Positions 50,014 to 59,514 are shown, counted from the stretch's first letter. The stretch: 64,000 bases of DNA from Gillisia limnaea DSM 15749 (GCF_000243235.1 NZ_JH594606.1:3248459-3312458); one strand, 5' to 3'. Translations and numbers: made by a program. Notes: generated from the sequence alone by a model not told the origin.

Positions 50014-51321
50014 ATGAACATTCCTGAAACAGAGTTGCCACGGGTTGTGATTATAGGAGGTGGATTTGCAGGCATTTCCCTTGCTCAAAAATTATTAAAA
50101 CTACCGGTGCAAACCGTTTTGCTGGACAGGCACAATTACCATACGTTTCAGCCACTGTTATACCAGGTTTCCACCTCCGGCCTTGAACCGGATTCAATAG
50201 CGTATCCTTTACGTAAAATTACAAGACTTCATACCGGAGGCTATTTTAGAATGGGGGAAGTAACAGGAATTGATGCTGAACTTAATATGGTCCATTCCGA
50301 TATTGGCGATCTAAAGTATGATTACCTGGTTATTGCCACCGGCTCTAAAACGAATTTCTTCGGAAATAAAAGTATAGAAGAACATGCCATGTGGATGAAA
50401 ACCGTTCCGCAGGCTTTAAATATTAGGAGTTTGATACTTGAAAACCTGGAACAGGCTGTAATTACAGAAGATCCTGAAAAAAGAAAGTCGCTCTTGAATT
50501 TTGTGCTGGCCGGTGCCGGTCCTACAGGAGTAGAATTAAGCGGTGCCATTGCCGAATTGCGGAATAATGTAGTTCCTGAGGATTATCCAGATATTGCTTC
50601 TGATGAGATGCAAATCCACTTACTTGAGGGGCTTGACCGGGTATTACCTCCTATGAGTGAAAAAGCATCCAAAAGTGCACATAAATTCCTGGAGGAATTA
50701 GGCGTGAAAATCCACCTTAATACGATGGTTGAAAGTTATGATGGTCACCTGGTAAAAACCAATACCAATCTTGAACTGAGATCTGAAACCTTTATCTGGT
50801 CTGCCGGAGTTACCGGGGCTCCGGTTGCGGGGTTGAATGCTTCAGCAATGATTGAAAAGGCCAATAGATATCACGTGAACACCTTTAACCAGGTTAATGG
50901 ATATGAGAATATTTTTGCCATTGGGGATATCGCCATTATGCAAAGTGGAGACTACCCAAGAGGACATCCTATGGTTGCACAACCTGCAATTCAGCAAGGA
51001 AGTCATCTTGCCAAAAACTTTTCCCGACTTTTAAAAGGAGAAAACCTGAAACCTTTTGAATATTTCGATAAAGGATCTATGGCTACCGTTGGAAGAAACC
51101 GTGCGGTGGTAGATATTGGGAAATTTAAATTTGGTGGATTTTTTGCCTGGTATATCTGGATGTTTATCCATTTATGGTTTTTAATTGGATTCCGAAACAG
51201 GTTTGTTACCTTCTTTAACTGGGTGTATAATTATATCAATTATGATAAAGCGGCAAGACTTATTATAAGGCCTTTCAAAGGCTTTAAAAAGGCGATGGAG
51301 ACCAATCAAAAAAAGGTTTAG
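50014..51321 (+). CDS. ndh: Type II NADH dehydrogenase (NDH-2)
   Basis: A 435-residue membrane-associated flavoprotein. It has an FAD motif VVIIGGGFAGISLA (12-25), HNYHTFQPLLYQVSTSGLE typical of NDH-2, a second NADH-binding GAGPTGVELSGA and a C-terminal hydrophobic/amphipathic tail (YIWMFIHLWFLIGF) for membrane contact. It oxidises NADH and reduces menaquinone without pumping protons. It is divergent from the ECF sigma gene (231-base gap) and probably transcribed alone. Confidence 0.94.
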   Translation: MNIPETELPRVVIIGGGFAGISLAQKLLKLPVQTVLLDRHNYHTFQPLLYQVSTSGLEPDSIAYPLRKITRLHTGGYFRMGEVTGIDAELNMVHSDIGDLKYDYLVIATGSKTNFFGNKSIEEHAMWMKTVPQALNIRSLILENLEQAVITEDPEKRKSLLNFVLAGAGPTGVELSGAIAELRNNVVPEDYPDIASDEMQIHLLEGLDRVLPPMSEKASKSAHKFLEELGVKIHLNTMVESYDGHLVKTNTNLELRSETFIWSAGVTGAPVAGLNASAMIEKANRYHVNTFNQVNGYENIFAIGDIAIMQSGDYPRGHPMVAQPAIQQGSHLAKNFSRLLKGENLKPFEYFDKGSMATVGRNRAVVDIGKFKFGGFFAWYIWMFIHLWFLIGFRNRFVTFFNWVYNYINYDKAARLIIRPFKGFKKAMETNQKKV

Positions 51322-51660
51322 TAAACATTTCCAATCTTTATTCGGCTTTAGTCACCTATAAAAATGCCAGAAGGCTTAAATATTTCAGTATAGAATGTTA
51401 AATATCAAAGGAATGAAAACCGGATCGGTTTATTTTCCGTAAATAAAGTAGAGTGCAATCATGTAATGCTTTAAGGTGAAAATTTTTTGTAAGAAGGTTT
51501 GATTTGTTTTTTTAGCCAAATTAAATATGAAGATCTTTTCTGCCCCAATGTTCACTGATCAAGTTTTGATTGTTATTTGATTTTTTTTGGTTGGTTGATG
51601 GAAGGTTTGTTCTTAAAAAGGGCAAACCTTTCTTAATTTAAACAGGAATATCAAAAACTC
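51322..51660. other. Intergenic gap with terminator hairpin
   Basis: A 339-base gap of AT-rich DNA between convergent genes. Apart from the hairpin at 51602-51630 I see no gene or RNA. A 17-codon frame at 51528 is too short to call. Confidence 0.5.
51602..51634. terminator. Hairpin between ndh and DUF4268 gene
   Basis: AAGGTTTG (51602-51609) pairs with CAAACCTT (51623-51630) and is followed by TCTTAATTT. It sits nearer to the minus-strand gene's end than to ndh, so it may serve either. Confidence 0.5.
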
Positions 51661-52089
51661 CTAATCATTTATATACGTTTCATATTCCAGAAAAAAGGCT
51701 TCCATCTGGTTCATCTTGTAATAAAAGAACTTATTTACAGTTGGCCAATGCTTTTTATTATGGATATTGACATTTTTCAATTCCACAAAAATGCTTGAAA
51801 TTGTTTTCCCTTCAGGAAGAAGAAAGGATTCCGCAAAAGTAGCATCCGGCAAATATTCGCTGTGGAGGATGGTTTTTAGCACTGTGATCTTTTCAAAATA
51901 ATAAGCACGAATAAGTTCATCCCTTGAAGAAATGTCCATAGAGACCTTTGCCGTTCTATTGTCAAAGCTAAATTTAAGCTGAAGCTCTTTCATCTTCGTA
52001 TCATAAAGGATCCATTTTTTGGAATACGCTTTCCCAAAACCCGTCCAGAATTCCTCTCTGATATTTTTTGATTCTTCCTTGCTGAACAT
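51661..52089 (-). CDS. DUF4268 domain protein
   Basis: A 142-residue soluble protein. WTGFGKAYSKKWILYDTKMKELQLKFSF (abbreviated) and KAYYFEK-like IRAYYFEKI match the DUF4268 domain, which resembles a restriction-endonuclease-associated fold but here stands alone. No catalytic site is obvious. It overlaps nothing and begins 2 bases before the ZIP gene's stop side, so it is probably co-transcribed with the transporter. Function unknown. Confidence 0.85.
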   Translation of the reverse strand: MFSKEESKNIREEFWTGFGKAYSKKWILYDTKMKELQLKFSFDNRTAKVSMDISSRDELIRAYYFEKITVLKTILHSEYLPDATFAESFLLPEGKTISSIFVELKNVNIHNKKHWPTVNKFFYYKMNQMEAFFLEYETYIND

Positions 52090-52091
52090 TC

Positions 52092-52760
52092 CTATAAAAA
52101 ATAAGCCAAAGCGATCCCGAAAATGATTACCCCTAGTTTGGTAGCATTGAAAGAATGATTTTTAGAGGCTTCAAATAGGATTGTGGTGGAAACATGAAGA
52201 AATATTCCTATTACGACTGCATTGATATAGGTTCCGTAAGAACTAATTTCCTGGAAATTTGCCTGCAACCAACTCCCCAGCGGAGTCATAATGCCAAATA
52301 TTGCCAGAAAAAGGATGGCCTTTGGTTTTCCAATTTTTGAATTTAAAAGAAAAGCAGATAAAATTGCAGCTACCGGTATTTTGTGAATTACCACACCGTG
52401 AAGTAAATGTTCGCTTTGCTCCAGCGGGAAACCTTCCAGAAGAGAATGAATACTTAAGCTTATCAATAACAGCAAAGGGAATTTATTGGTCTTTTTATCC
52501 AGGTGCATATGTCCATGCTCAACACCTTTTGAAATGAATTCTAGAATTATCTGAAGTAAAAGCCCCATCATTATGAAAATTCCTACCTGTTCGTTTCCAG
52601 ATCGATAGACTTCCGGAAAAAGTTCAAATACGGTAACAGAAAGGAGGTAGGCACCGCTGAAGGAAAGTAGAAACTGAAAGCCTTTGGAAGAGGAGGGTTT
52701 TAGAAATAAAGAAATTATAAAACCGATGAGTACGGCCAGTAACGGAAAAATATAGATCAT
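52092..52760 (-). CDS. ZIP family metal transporter
   Basis: A 222-residue membrane protein with about seven hydrophobic helices. Helices IV and V carry the metal-binding pattern SIHSLLEGFPL (His-Ser...Glu-Gly) and HGVVIHKIPVA. A His-rich loop (HGHMHLD) sits between helices III and IV. It should import divalent metals such as zinc, iron or manganese. It precedes the DUF4268 gene by 2 bases on the minus strand, suggesting one transcript. Confidence 0.92.
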   Translation of the reverse strand: MIYIFPLLAVLIGFIISLFLKPSSSKGFQFLLSFSGAYLLSVTVFELFPEVYRSGNEQVGIFIMMGLLLQIILEFISKGVEHGHMHLDKKTNKFPLLLLISLSIHSLLEGFPLEQSEHLLHGVVIHKIPVAAILSAFLLNSKIGKPKAILFLAIFGIMTPLGSWLQANFQEISSYGTYINAVVIGIFLHVSTTILFEASKNHSFNATKLGVIIFGIALAYFL

Positions 52761-52884
52761 GAATTATAGTGATTGAAACTTAATGAGCCAATTAGGTTGA
52801 AATTCTTTAAATGAATAATTCAAATAAGCCTGAATTCGGGTTTATCCGGATACGTTGTAATTATTATTTCGGACAAAATTAATG

Positions 52885-52892
52885 TATTTTTG
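52885..52892 (+). promoter_or_regulatory. Candidate -7 box of RNA methyltransferase gene
   Basis: TATTTTTG matches TAnnTTTG 21 bases upstream of ATG 52913. A TTG at 52855-52857 is farther upstream than standard spacing. Confidence 0.3.
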
Positions 52893-52912
52893 CGGTTATA
52901 GAATTGAAGAAA

Positions 52913-54082
52913 ATGGGAAATAATTTTGAAATGGTAGCAAAAACCCTCTTTGGGTTTGAACCAATATTAGCTAAGGAACTAAGGGCCTTAGGTGCAATGG
53001 ATATAAAAGAGGGCACCAGGAACGTTCGTTTTTCCGGAGATAAGGGGTTTATGTACAAAGCAAATTTGTGCCTGCGTACCGCTATCAAAATCTTGAAACC
53101 CTTTAAATCGTTTAAAATAACATCTGAAGAGGATCTTTACCGGGAAGTGAATAATATCGCCTGGGAAGAATTTATGGAGTTTACAGATACCCTGGCTATT
53201 GATGCTACGGTACATTCAGAAAAATTCACGCACTCCAAATATATAGCTCAAAAGACCAAGGATGCTATTGTTGACAGGTTTCGGGAGAAATTTGGGCAAA
53301 GACCGGATGTAGATCTCGATTTTCCAACCCTAAGGATCAATGTGCATATAGAAAATGAATACTGTAATTTATCCCTGGACAGCTCCGGGCAATCCCTTCA
53401 TAAAAGAGGCTATAAAACCGCTACCAATATAGCCCCGATCAATGAAGTTCTTGCGGCAGGTTTACTGTTGCTTTCGGGATGGGAAGGGCAATGTGACTTT
53501 TTAGATCCTATGTGTGGGAGTGGAACTATTTTGATTGAAGCAGCTATGATCGCTTCCAATATTCCGCCAAATTTAAACCGGAAGGAATTCGCTTTTGAAA
53601 AATGGAAAGACTGGGATGTTGATCTTTATGAGCAAATAGAAGCATCGGTATTGAAAAAAGTAAAAGATTTTCATTTTACCATAACAGGATATGATACAGC
53701 TCCTTCTGCCATTAATAAAGCGACAGACAATATTGAAAATGCGAACCTTTCAGAATTTATAAAGGTAAAACAGCAGGATTTTTTCGAGAGTGAAAAGGAG
53801 CGTGAAAGACATCTTCATATGGTTTTTAATCCTCCTTACGGCGAGCGTCTTGATATCGATATGCCCGTATTTTATAAGCGGATAGGGGATACCCTGAAAC
53901 AAAATTATCCCGGGACTGAAGCCTGGTTTATCACTTCCAACCTGGAGGCCATTAAACATGTTGGACTTCGTCCTTCAAGGAAAATTAAATTATTTAACGG
54001 TGCTTTGGAATCTAAGTTTCTGAAATATGAGGTTTATGAAGGCACCAAGAAACTTCATAAAATAAAAGATTTGCAGGATTAA
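52913..54082 (+). CDS. RlmL-like 23S rRNA guanine-N2-methyltransferase
   Basis: A 389-residue class I methyltransferase. An N-terminal ferredoxin-like/THUMP region (about 5-165: MVAKTLFGFEPILAKELRAL start) precedes a Rossmann-type domain with LDPMCGSGTILIEAAMI and the catalytic NPPYGERL. This matches the N-terminal half of E. coli RlmKL (m2G2445 methyltransferase) in stand-alone form. I start at ATG 52913; an in-frame TTG is three codons earlier. Its last four bases overlap the convergent DUF6048 gene. Cytosolic ribosome maturation enzyme. Confidence 0.9.
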   Translation: MGNNFEMVAKTLFGFEPILAKELRALGAMDIKEGTRNVRFSGDKGFMYKANLCLRTAIKILKPFKSFKITSEEDLYREVNNIAWEEFMEFTDTLAIDATVHSEKFTHSKYIAQKTKDAIVDRFREKFGQRPDVDLDFPTLRINVHIENEYCNLSLDSSGQSLHKRGYKTATNIAPINEVLAAGLLLLSGWEGQCDFLDPMCGSGTILIEAAMIASNIPPNLNRKEFAFEKWKDWDVDLYEQIEASVLKKVKDFHFTITGYDTAPSAINKATDNIENANLSEFIKVKQQDFFESEKERERHLHMVFNPPYGERLDIDMPVFYKRIGDTLKQNYPGTEAWFITSNLEAIKHVGLRPSRKIKLFNGALESKFLKYEVYEGTKKLHKIKDLQD

Positions 54083-54786
54083 TCTTTTGCTTTTTTATAC
54101 AATGGTATCAAATAGGAAATGGTATAACCGTAGCCAACCCCAAATGTACTATCGTCATAAGTTCGGTTGAAACCGGGAATAGTGAGATTATCAAAATTTG
54201 TGGGTGTGCTTTGAGTAACTCTTCTTTTTAACTGAAGATTGGCTCCCAGGAAAATATTGTTAAAAAGTTCAACCTTCATCCCAACCATTAATTCTACCCA
54301 ACTGGCCGTAAGACCACTTGTTTCAAAGGGACCCTGAACGATGTTAGGAGGGAAAAACTGGGTATCGGTATAAATAGCATATTCATTGAGGGTTTGGGAA
54401 AAAGTTGCAAATCCGTATCTCAGGCCCACAAAGATCATATTTTCCATTCCGGCCCAGTTTTCATAGGCATTATAGTCTACTCCAAATTTTATATAACTTC
54501 CATTGGAAGTAACACTTAGATTATCTTCACTGTAGTCCATTTTTTCATTTCCAATCTCTGCTGCTGCATAATAATTTTTATAAACCCGGTAATCTCCTAA
54601 TATTTCCAATCCGCTGTAATCATCATCCAAAAGTGTACGAAGGGGTTTGCTAAGATCTATTCCCAGGCGTAGCCCATATTTTTCTTTGAACTGAATGCTA
54701 TCTGTAGCTGTTTGAGCGCAGATATCATTTGTACTGAAAAAAAAGAGAATGCTAATGGTAAATAAAAATATGCGTATTTGTTTCAT
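54079..54786 (-). CDS. DUF6048 family outer membrane-like protein
   Basis: A 235-residue exported protein with a signal peptide (IFLFTISILFFFSTNDICAQ, cleavage near residue 25). The mature part is beta-rich with alternating patterns (YKNYYAAAEIGNEKMDYSEDN, then YIKFGVDYNAYENW), as expected for a small outer-membrane barrel, and ends GVGYGYTISYLIPLYK. DUF6048 is a Bacteroidota family always beside DUF6452 and rlmD, as here. Function unknown. It overlaps the DUF6452 gene by 35 bases and its 3' end overlaps the convergent methyltransferase gene by 4. Confidence 0.85.
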   Translation of the reverse strand: MKQIRIFLFTISILFFFSTNDICAQTATDSIQFKEKYGLRLGIDLSKPLRTLLDDDYSGLEILGDYRVYKNYYAAAEIGNEKMDYSEDNLSVTSNGSYIKFGVDYNAYENWAGMENMIFVGLRYGFATFSQTLNEYAIYTDTQFFPPNIVQGPFETSGLTASWVELMVGMKVELFNNIFLGANLQLKRRVTQSTPTNFDNLTIPGFNRTYDDSTFGVGYGYTISYLIPLYKKAKD

Positions 54787-55267
54787 TTGCGATGGTTTCT
54801 TCTACGAGGTTTATTTCTTTTATCCAGGTGGTACTGGCATCCTCCTCAGGTTGTAAATCCACATTCAGATCTATAAAATTCACCTTATAACTACAGGCAC
54901 GGTTTATATAAATTTCATCTCGCGCGTATGCGAAAAGCAACCTGTCTGGATTTCCCGTAGCGTCTTCTCCGGTAGTATCAATAACAGCAGCATTCAGGAT
55001 GAAATCGTATTCGGTTACATTTCGATTGGTCCTTAAAGGGATCCGTATGTCGGCAACATTTACCCGGTTTAGGAGTATAGAATCGGTATCGGAGAGCTTT
55101 ACCCTTAAATTTGCAGGAGGTTTCGGAATATCGCGTTCCTCAAAATCAAAGAAAGAAATACGAACCTGAGGTGTGGTTTCTGTAGATTCCGGACAAATAT
55201 CATCCCGCTGGCAGGAGGTTAGAAGCATCAAACCCAATGCCAGCGAAAAGAAAGTATATTTTATCAT
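54752..55267 (-). CDS. DUF6452 family lipoprotein
   Basis: A 171-residue predicted lipoprotein: the signal ends LLTSC with Cys19. The mature part contains CPESTETTPQVRISFFDFE, YINRACSYKV and a conserved acidic C-terminal segment, matching DUF6452. I start at ATG 55267, which overlaps the rlmD stop by 4 bases (TCAT), rather than the upstream ATG at 55282. It sits between rlmD and DUF6048 in one minus-strand operon. Probably a periplasmic or outer-membrane component acting with DUF6048; function unknown. Confidence 0.85.
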   Translation of the reverse strand: MIKYTFFSLALGLMLLTSCQRDDICPESTETTPQVRISFFDFEERDIPKPPANLRVKLSDTDSILLNRVNVADIRIPLRTNRNVTEYDFILNAAVIDTTGEDATGNPDRLLFAYARDEIYINRACSYKVNFIDLNVDLQPEEDASTTWIKEINLVEETIANETNTHIFIYH

Positions 55268-56673
55268 CTTTTTTCTAAGCATACTACATTTTCTACGTGA
55301 AAAGTTTGTGGAAACATATCTACAGGTTGTACACGGGTGACTTTATAATGTTCATCCAGCAAAGCCAGATCTCTTGCCTGCGTGGCCGAGTTACAGCTCA
55401 CATAGACTATGCGCTGAGGCAAGATACCAATAATTTGAGCAATTACATCCTTATGCATTCCATCCCTGGGAGGATCTGTAATGATCACATCTGGATGTCC
55501 ATGTTTTTTTATAAAACCGGCGGTAAATACCTTTTTCATATCCCCTGCATAAAACTCGGTATTTTCAATATTGTTGCGTTTTGCATTTTCACGGGCATCC
55601 TCAATGGCAACAGGAACAGCTTCTATCCCTATTACTTTTTTAGCATGTTTAGCAACAAATTGGGCTATGGTACCAGTTCCGGTATATAGATCGTATACAA
55701 GCTCATTGCCGGTAAGCTGGGCAAAGTCACGGGTTATTTTGTATAACTGATACGCCTGTTCTGAATTTGTCTGATAAAAGGATTTTGCATTGATCTTGAA
55801 TTTAAGGCCTTCCATTTCTTCAAAAATATGGTCCCTTCCTTTATAACAAATCACTTCCTGATCATAAATCGTGTCATTCCCTTTTGAATTGATTACATAT
55901 TGTAATGAAGTTATTTCAGGGAATTTTTTAGCTAAATGATCCATCAATAACTTCCGCTTCGCTTTTTCTTCTTTAAAAAACTGAACAACCACCATGATCT
56001 CTCCATTGGAGGAAGTCCGTATCATTAAGGTTCGTAAAAGGCCGGTTTGTTCTCGTGTATTGAAAAAGGCAAGTTCATTCTTGTTTGCAAATTCCTTTAC
56101 AAAATTCCTGATATCATTGCTGGGATCTGCCTGCAGATGACATTTTTTAATATCCAGGATCTTATCCCACATTCCGGGAATGTGAAATCCAAGCGCATTT
56201 TTATCTTCAAACTCTTCACCGCTATTAATTTCGTCCAGAGTAAGCCATCGGCTGTCACTAAAGGAAAATTCCATTTTATTCCGGTAGAAATAAATATCCT
56301 TGCTTCCTAAAATTGGGGTGACTTCTGGTAATTCTATTTTTCCCAATCGGATTAAATTATTCTCAATCTCTTGTTGTTTGTAGAACAATTGATGCTCATA
56401 CCCCATAAATTGCCATTTACAGCCTCCACATGTCCCAAAGTGCTGACAAACAGGTTCGACGCGCTTTTCTGAAAGTTTATGGAATTCAATGGCGGTTCCT
56501 TCATAAAAAGACCGCTTCTTTTTGGTGGTTTGAATATCGGCAATATCTCCGGGAACAGCGTTGTTTATAAATACCACTTTTCCATCCGGCGCCTTTGCGA
56601 TGCTTTTACCTTTAGCACCGGCATCGGTTATTTCCAGTTTCTCGAATATGATGTTTTGTTTTTTTCTACCCAT
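55264..56673 (-). CDS. rlmD: 23S rRNA (uracil-1939-C5)-methyltransferase
   Basis: A 469-residue RNA m5U methyltransferase. It has an N-terminal TRAM domain (about 5-65), a CxxxC...C Fe-S ligand set (CQHFGTCGGCKW near 76-87, with Cys further down in KKCHLQA), the SAM-binding YDLYTGTGTIAQFV and a catalytic cysteine in YVSCNSAT. TDPPRDGMH is the DPPR motif. These define the TrmA/RumA (RlmD) family. I start it at ATG 56673 (MGRKKQNIIF); the frame extends upstream but without family similarity. It precedes DUF6452 and DUF6048 in the same transcript. Confidence 0.93.
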   Translation of the reverse strand: MGRKKQNIIFEKLEITDAGAKGKSIAKAPDGKVVFINNAVPGDIADIQTTKKKRSFYEGTAIEFHKLSEKRVEPVCQHFGTCGGCKWQFMGYEHQLFYKQQEIENNLIRLGKIELPEVTPILGSKDIYFYRNKMEFSFSDSRWLTLDEINSGEEFEDKNALGFHIPGMWDKILDIKKCHLQADPSNDIRNFVKEFANKNELAFFNTREQTGLLRTLMIRTSSNGEIMVVVQFFKEEKAKRKLLMDHLAKKFPEITSLQYVINSKGNDTIYDQEVICYKGRDHIFEEMEGLKFKINAKSFYQTNSEQAYQLYKITRDFAQLTGNELVYDLYTGTGTIAQFVAKHAKKVIGIEAVPVAIEDARENAKRNNIENTEFYAGDMKKVFTAGFIKKHGHPDVIITDPPRDGMHKDVIAQIIGILPQRIVYVSCNSATQARDLALLDEHYKVTRVQPVDMFPQTFHVENVVCLEKR

Positions 56674-56848
56674 AGCGCAAAAATAGGATAATTGTAAAGA
56701 TTTATTAATGCTGGGATTATAAATTTCAAATAACATTTAGTAATTTGCACTGCTTACATTTGGATGATTTCTCTCCTCTTGTTTATTTACATTTTCAGAA
56801 ACAGAAAAGAAGGAATTATTTAGAATTAAATCATAAAAAATTACTGTC

Positions 56849-58129
56849 ATGCATTTAGAAAAAATCACTTCTTCAGAACAAGCTATTAAAATGGAAGAAA
56901 AGCACGGGGCGCATAATTATCATCCGCTACCTGTGGTTTTAAAAAAAGGAGAAGGAGTGCACGTTTGGGATGTTGAAGGGAAAAAATATTACGATTTCTT
57001 ATCGGCTTATTCAGCAGTTAATCAGGGGCATTGTCATCCAAGGATAATTGGCGCTATGCACGACCAGGCATCAACCCTTTCCTTAACATCCAGAGCATTT
57101 TATAATGATGTTCTTGGTCCTTATGAAAAATATATCACTGAATATTTCAAATTTGATAAGGTATTACCCATGAATACCGGGGCCGAAGCAGTTGAAACAG
57201 CGATCAAGATTGCCCGAAAATGGGCATACGAAAGAAAGGGAGTGAAGGAGCAGGAAGCACAAATCATTGTATGTGAAAATAATTTCCACGGAAGAACCAC
57301 TACCGTAATATCCTTTTCAAACGATGAGAATGCAAGGAAAAATTTTGGACCCTATACACCGGGATTCATAAAAATTCCATACAATGATCCGGAAGCACTC
57401 GAAGAGGCTTTAAAAAGCAATGACAATATAGCGGGATTCCTTGTAGAGCCTATTCAGGGAGAAGCAGGAGTTTTTACTCCGGAAGATGATTTTATGAAAA
57501 AGGCTAAGGCTTTGTGTGAAAAACACAATGCCTTATTTATTGCAGATGAAATCCAGACGGGTATCGCAAGAACAGGAGCTTTGCTTGCTGTTTGTGGAAA
57601 CTGTACCTGTGAAGGCCATTGTGAACGCCAGGAAACCTATAGCAGGCCCGATATTCTTATTTTAGGGAAAGCATTATCCGGAGGGAATTATCCTGTTTCG
57701 GCGGTGTTGGCAGATGATGCCGTGATGAATGTTATACAGCCGGGACAACACGGTTCTACTTTTGGAGGGAACCCCGTTGCAAGCGCAGTAGGTGTTGCTG
57801 CTTTGGAAGTGGTAAAAGATGAGCATCTGGCTCAAAATGCGAGAAAACTAGGGAAATTATTCAGAGATGAATTGAATAAATATATAGAGAACAGTGATCT
57901 TGTAAAACTTGTACGAGGTCGTGGTTTGTTAAATGCCATTGTTGTTAATGATTCTGAAGAGAGCTCTACAGCCTGGGATATTTGTATGGCATTAAAAGAG
58001 AACGGATTGCTGGCCAAACCTACTCACGGAAATATTATCCGATTTGCACCGCCCCTGGTAATGAATGAAGAGGAATTAATGGACTGTGTTCAAATTATCA
58101 TCAAGACTTTAAAAACATTTGAAAAATAA
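56849..58129 (+). CDS. rocD: Ornithine aminotransferase
   Basis: A 426-residue PLP-dependent class III aminotransferase. NTGAEAVETAIK (109-120), IADEIQTGIARTG (231-243; Asp233) and ILGKALSGGNYP with the PLP lysine Lys274 are the family blocks. It converts ornithine and 2-oxoglutarate to glutamate semialdehyde. Between DEIQTGIARTG and the lysine is an insert of about 15 residues containing a cysteine cluster (Cys249, Cys252, Cys254, Cys258), absent from human and Bacillus enzymes but, as I recall, common in flavobacterial RocD. Single gene with a strong terminator. Confidence 0.94.
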   Translation: MHLEKITSSEQAIKMEEKHGAHNYHPLPVVLKKGEGVHVWDVEGKKYYDFLSAYSAVNQGHCHPRIIGAMHDQASTLSLTSRAFYNDVLGPYEKYITEYFKFDKVLPMNTGAEAVETAIKIARKWAYERKGVKEQEAQIIVCENNFHGRTTTVISFSNDENARKNFGPYTPGFIKIPYNDPEALEEALKSNDNIAGFLVEPIQGEAGVFTPEDDFMKKAKALCEKHNALFIADEIQTGIARTGALLAVCGNCTCEGHCERQETYSRPDILILGKALSGGNYPVSAVLADDAVMNVIQPGQHGSTFGGNPVASAVGVAALEVVKDEHLAQNARKLGKLFRDELNKYIENSDLVKLVRGRGLLNAIVVNDSEESSTAWDICMALKENGLLAKPTHGNIIRFAPPLVMNEEELMDCVQIIIKTLKTFEK

Positions 58130-58150
58130 ATTTTATAATTTATAGATACT

Positions 58151-58184
58151 AAAGGGGCTGTTCAATTTGAACAGCCCCTTTTTA
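58151..58184 (+). terminator. Terminator of rocD
   Basis: AAAGGGGCTGTTCA (58151-58164) pairs with 58168-58181 and is followed by Ts. It lies 22 bases after the rocD stop. Confidence 0.9.
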
Positions 58185-58203
58185 TAAATCAATACTACTA
58201 TAG

Positions 58204-58863
58204 ATGACTATTGAACCCGGACTTATAGATTTTTTAGAAAATTTTCTTACTCCAAAACGGAAAGCCTTGTTTGAAAAAGTGCTGAATTCAAGAACGAATC
58301 ATTTTACTGTAGCAACAGAGGATGTTTATCAATTGCATAATACCAGTGCGGTAATGCGAAGTTGCGATGTGTTTGGGATACAGAATATCCATGTGATCGA
58401 AGAAAGAAATCTTAAAAGAATAGACAGGGAGATCGCGATGGGTGCCCAAAAATGGGTGAGCCTTAACAGGCATAAAAGCAGTAAAGATTGTGTTGAAGCC
58501 TTACGTGAAAAAGGCTATCAGATTGTGGCAACAACTCCTTATGGCAATTCTAAAAATTTGTCAGATTTTGATATTTGCAAACCATCGGCAATATTTTTCG
58601 GAACCGAAAAACATGGCCTTTCGCAAGAGGTTATGGAGAATGCTGATACTTTTTTAAGGATCCCAATGGTAGGGTTTACGGAAAGCTTAAATATCTCTGT
58701 ATCAGCGGCCATTATTTTGCAACACCTTACCCAGGAGTTAAGAATGAGCAAAATAAATTGGGAATTAACTGAAAATGAGAAAAATACGGTTAAATTTGAT
58801 TGGTTAAGAAAATCATTTAAAAATTGTGATGAAATGATGAAAAGTTATACTAATACGCAATAA
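58204..58863 (+). CDS. trmH: tRNA (guanosine-2'-O)-methyltransferase (SpoU/TrmH)
   Basis: A 219-residue SPOUT methyltransferase. TSAVMRSCDVFGIQNIHVIE includes the conserved Arg, and FGTEKHGLS plus IPMVGFTESLNISVSAAI are the SPOUT motifs 2 and 3 that form the trefoil knot. It methylates the 2'-O of a tRNA guanosine (Gm18 in TrmH). The 25-residue C-terminal tail is helical and basic, as in TrmH. It follows rocD after the terminator; its own promoter must lie in the 20-base gap or within the terminator region. Confidence 0.9.
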   Translation: MTIEPGLIDFLENFLTPKRKALFEKVLNSRTNHFTVATEDVYQLHNTSAVMRSCDVFGIQNIHVIEERNLKRIDREIAMGAQKWVSLNRHKSSKDCVEALREKGYQIVATTPYGNSKNLSDFDICKPSAIFFGTEKHGLSQEVMENADTFLRIPMVGFTESLNISVSAAIILQHLTQELRMSKINWELTENEKNTVKFDWLRKSFKNCDEMMKSYTNTQ

Positions 58864-58898
58864 ATTTTTTACATTTAAAGCTAACAACGAACCCCCCT

Positions 58899-59468
58899 AT
58901 GACCTTATTTTTCTATATCATAATCGGTATTATAACTTTTATTGCATTTCTGCACGCCTGGGCCGATAAAGAATTTGAAATAAACAGAACGGTTGTAATT
59001 AACAAGCCAAAGGATGAGGTGTTCAATATTGTGAGGCAGTTGCGAAAAGAACATTTATGGATGCCCTGGTTTAAAAAAGATTTTAACGGAATTCTAAAAT
59101 ATAGTGGGGAAGATGGGAAAATGGATGCCTTGTTATATTGGAAAGGACATAAAGCATTTTACGAGGGTACCCAGAAATTAACCAAGATCAACCAGGGCAA
59201 AATAATTGAGACACGATTTCTGGTAGTAAAACCCTTGAGGATGGTATTGATAGAGTATAAAGGATTGAAGGAAATCGACGAAAATAAAACCAAGATCGTT
59301 TGGGGAATAAAGGGAGGACTCGCCTTTCCGTTATCGGTAATGGCACTTATTTATCCTGTGGATAAAGCCTATGGTGAAAAACTTGAAGAGGGTTTAAAAA
59401 ACCTGAAAGTCTTTATGGAAACCAAAAGTGAAAAAACTACCTTAAAAGTTTTTCCTGCTGGGGATTAA
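58899..59468 (+). CDS. SRPBCC/polyketide cyclase-like membrane-anchored protein
   Basis: A 189-residue protein with an N-terminal TM helix (about 4-24) and a START/Bet v1-type domain (about 30-185): EINRTVVINKPKDEVFNIVR opens the typical strand-helix of SRPBCC proteins, and VDKAYGEKLEEGLKNLKVFM is the long C-terminal helix. These proteins bind hydrophobic ligands; the partner is unknown. It lies 35 bases after trmH and may be co-transcribed. Confidence 0.83.
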   Translation: MTLFFYIIIGIITFIAFLHAWADKEFEINRTVVINKPKDEVFNIVRQLRKEHLWMPWFKKDFNGILKYSGEDGKMDALLYWKGHKAFYEGTQKLTKINQGKIIETRFLVVKPLRMVLIEYKGLKEIDENKTKIVWGIKGGLAFPLSVMALIYPVDKAYGEKLEEGLKNLKVFMETKSEKTTLKVFPAGD

Positions 59469-59514
59469 CCTTTAACGCGGTTTGTTGGTTAACCTAATCT
59501 TTCTAAATGCTCAA

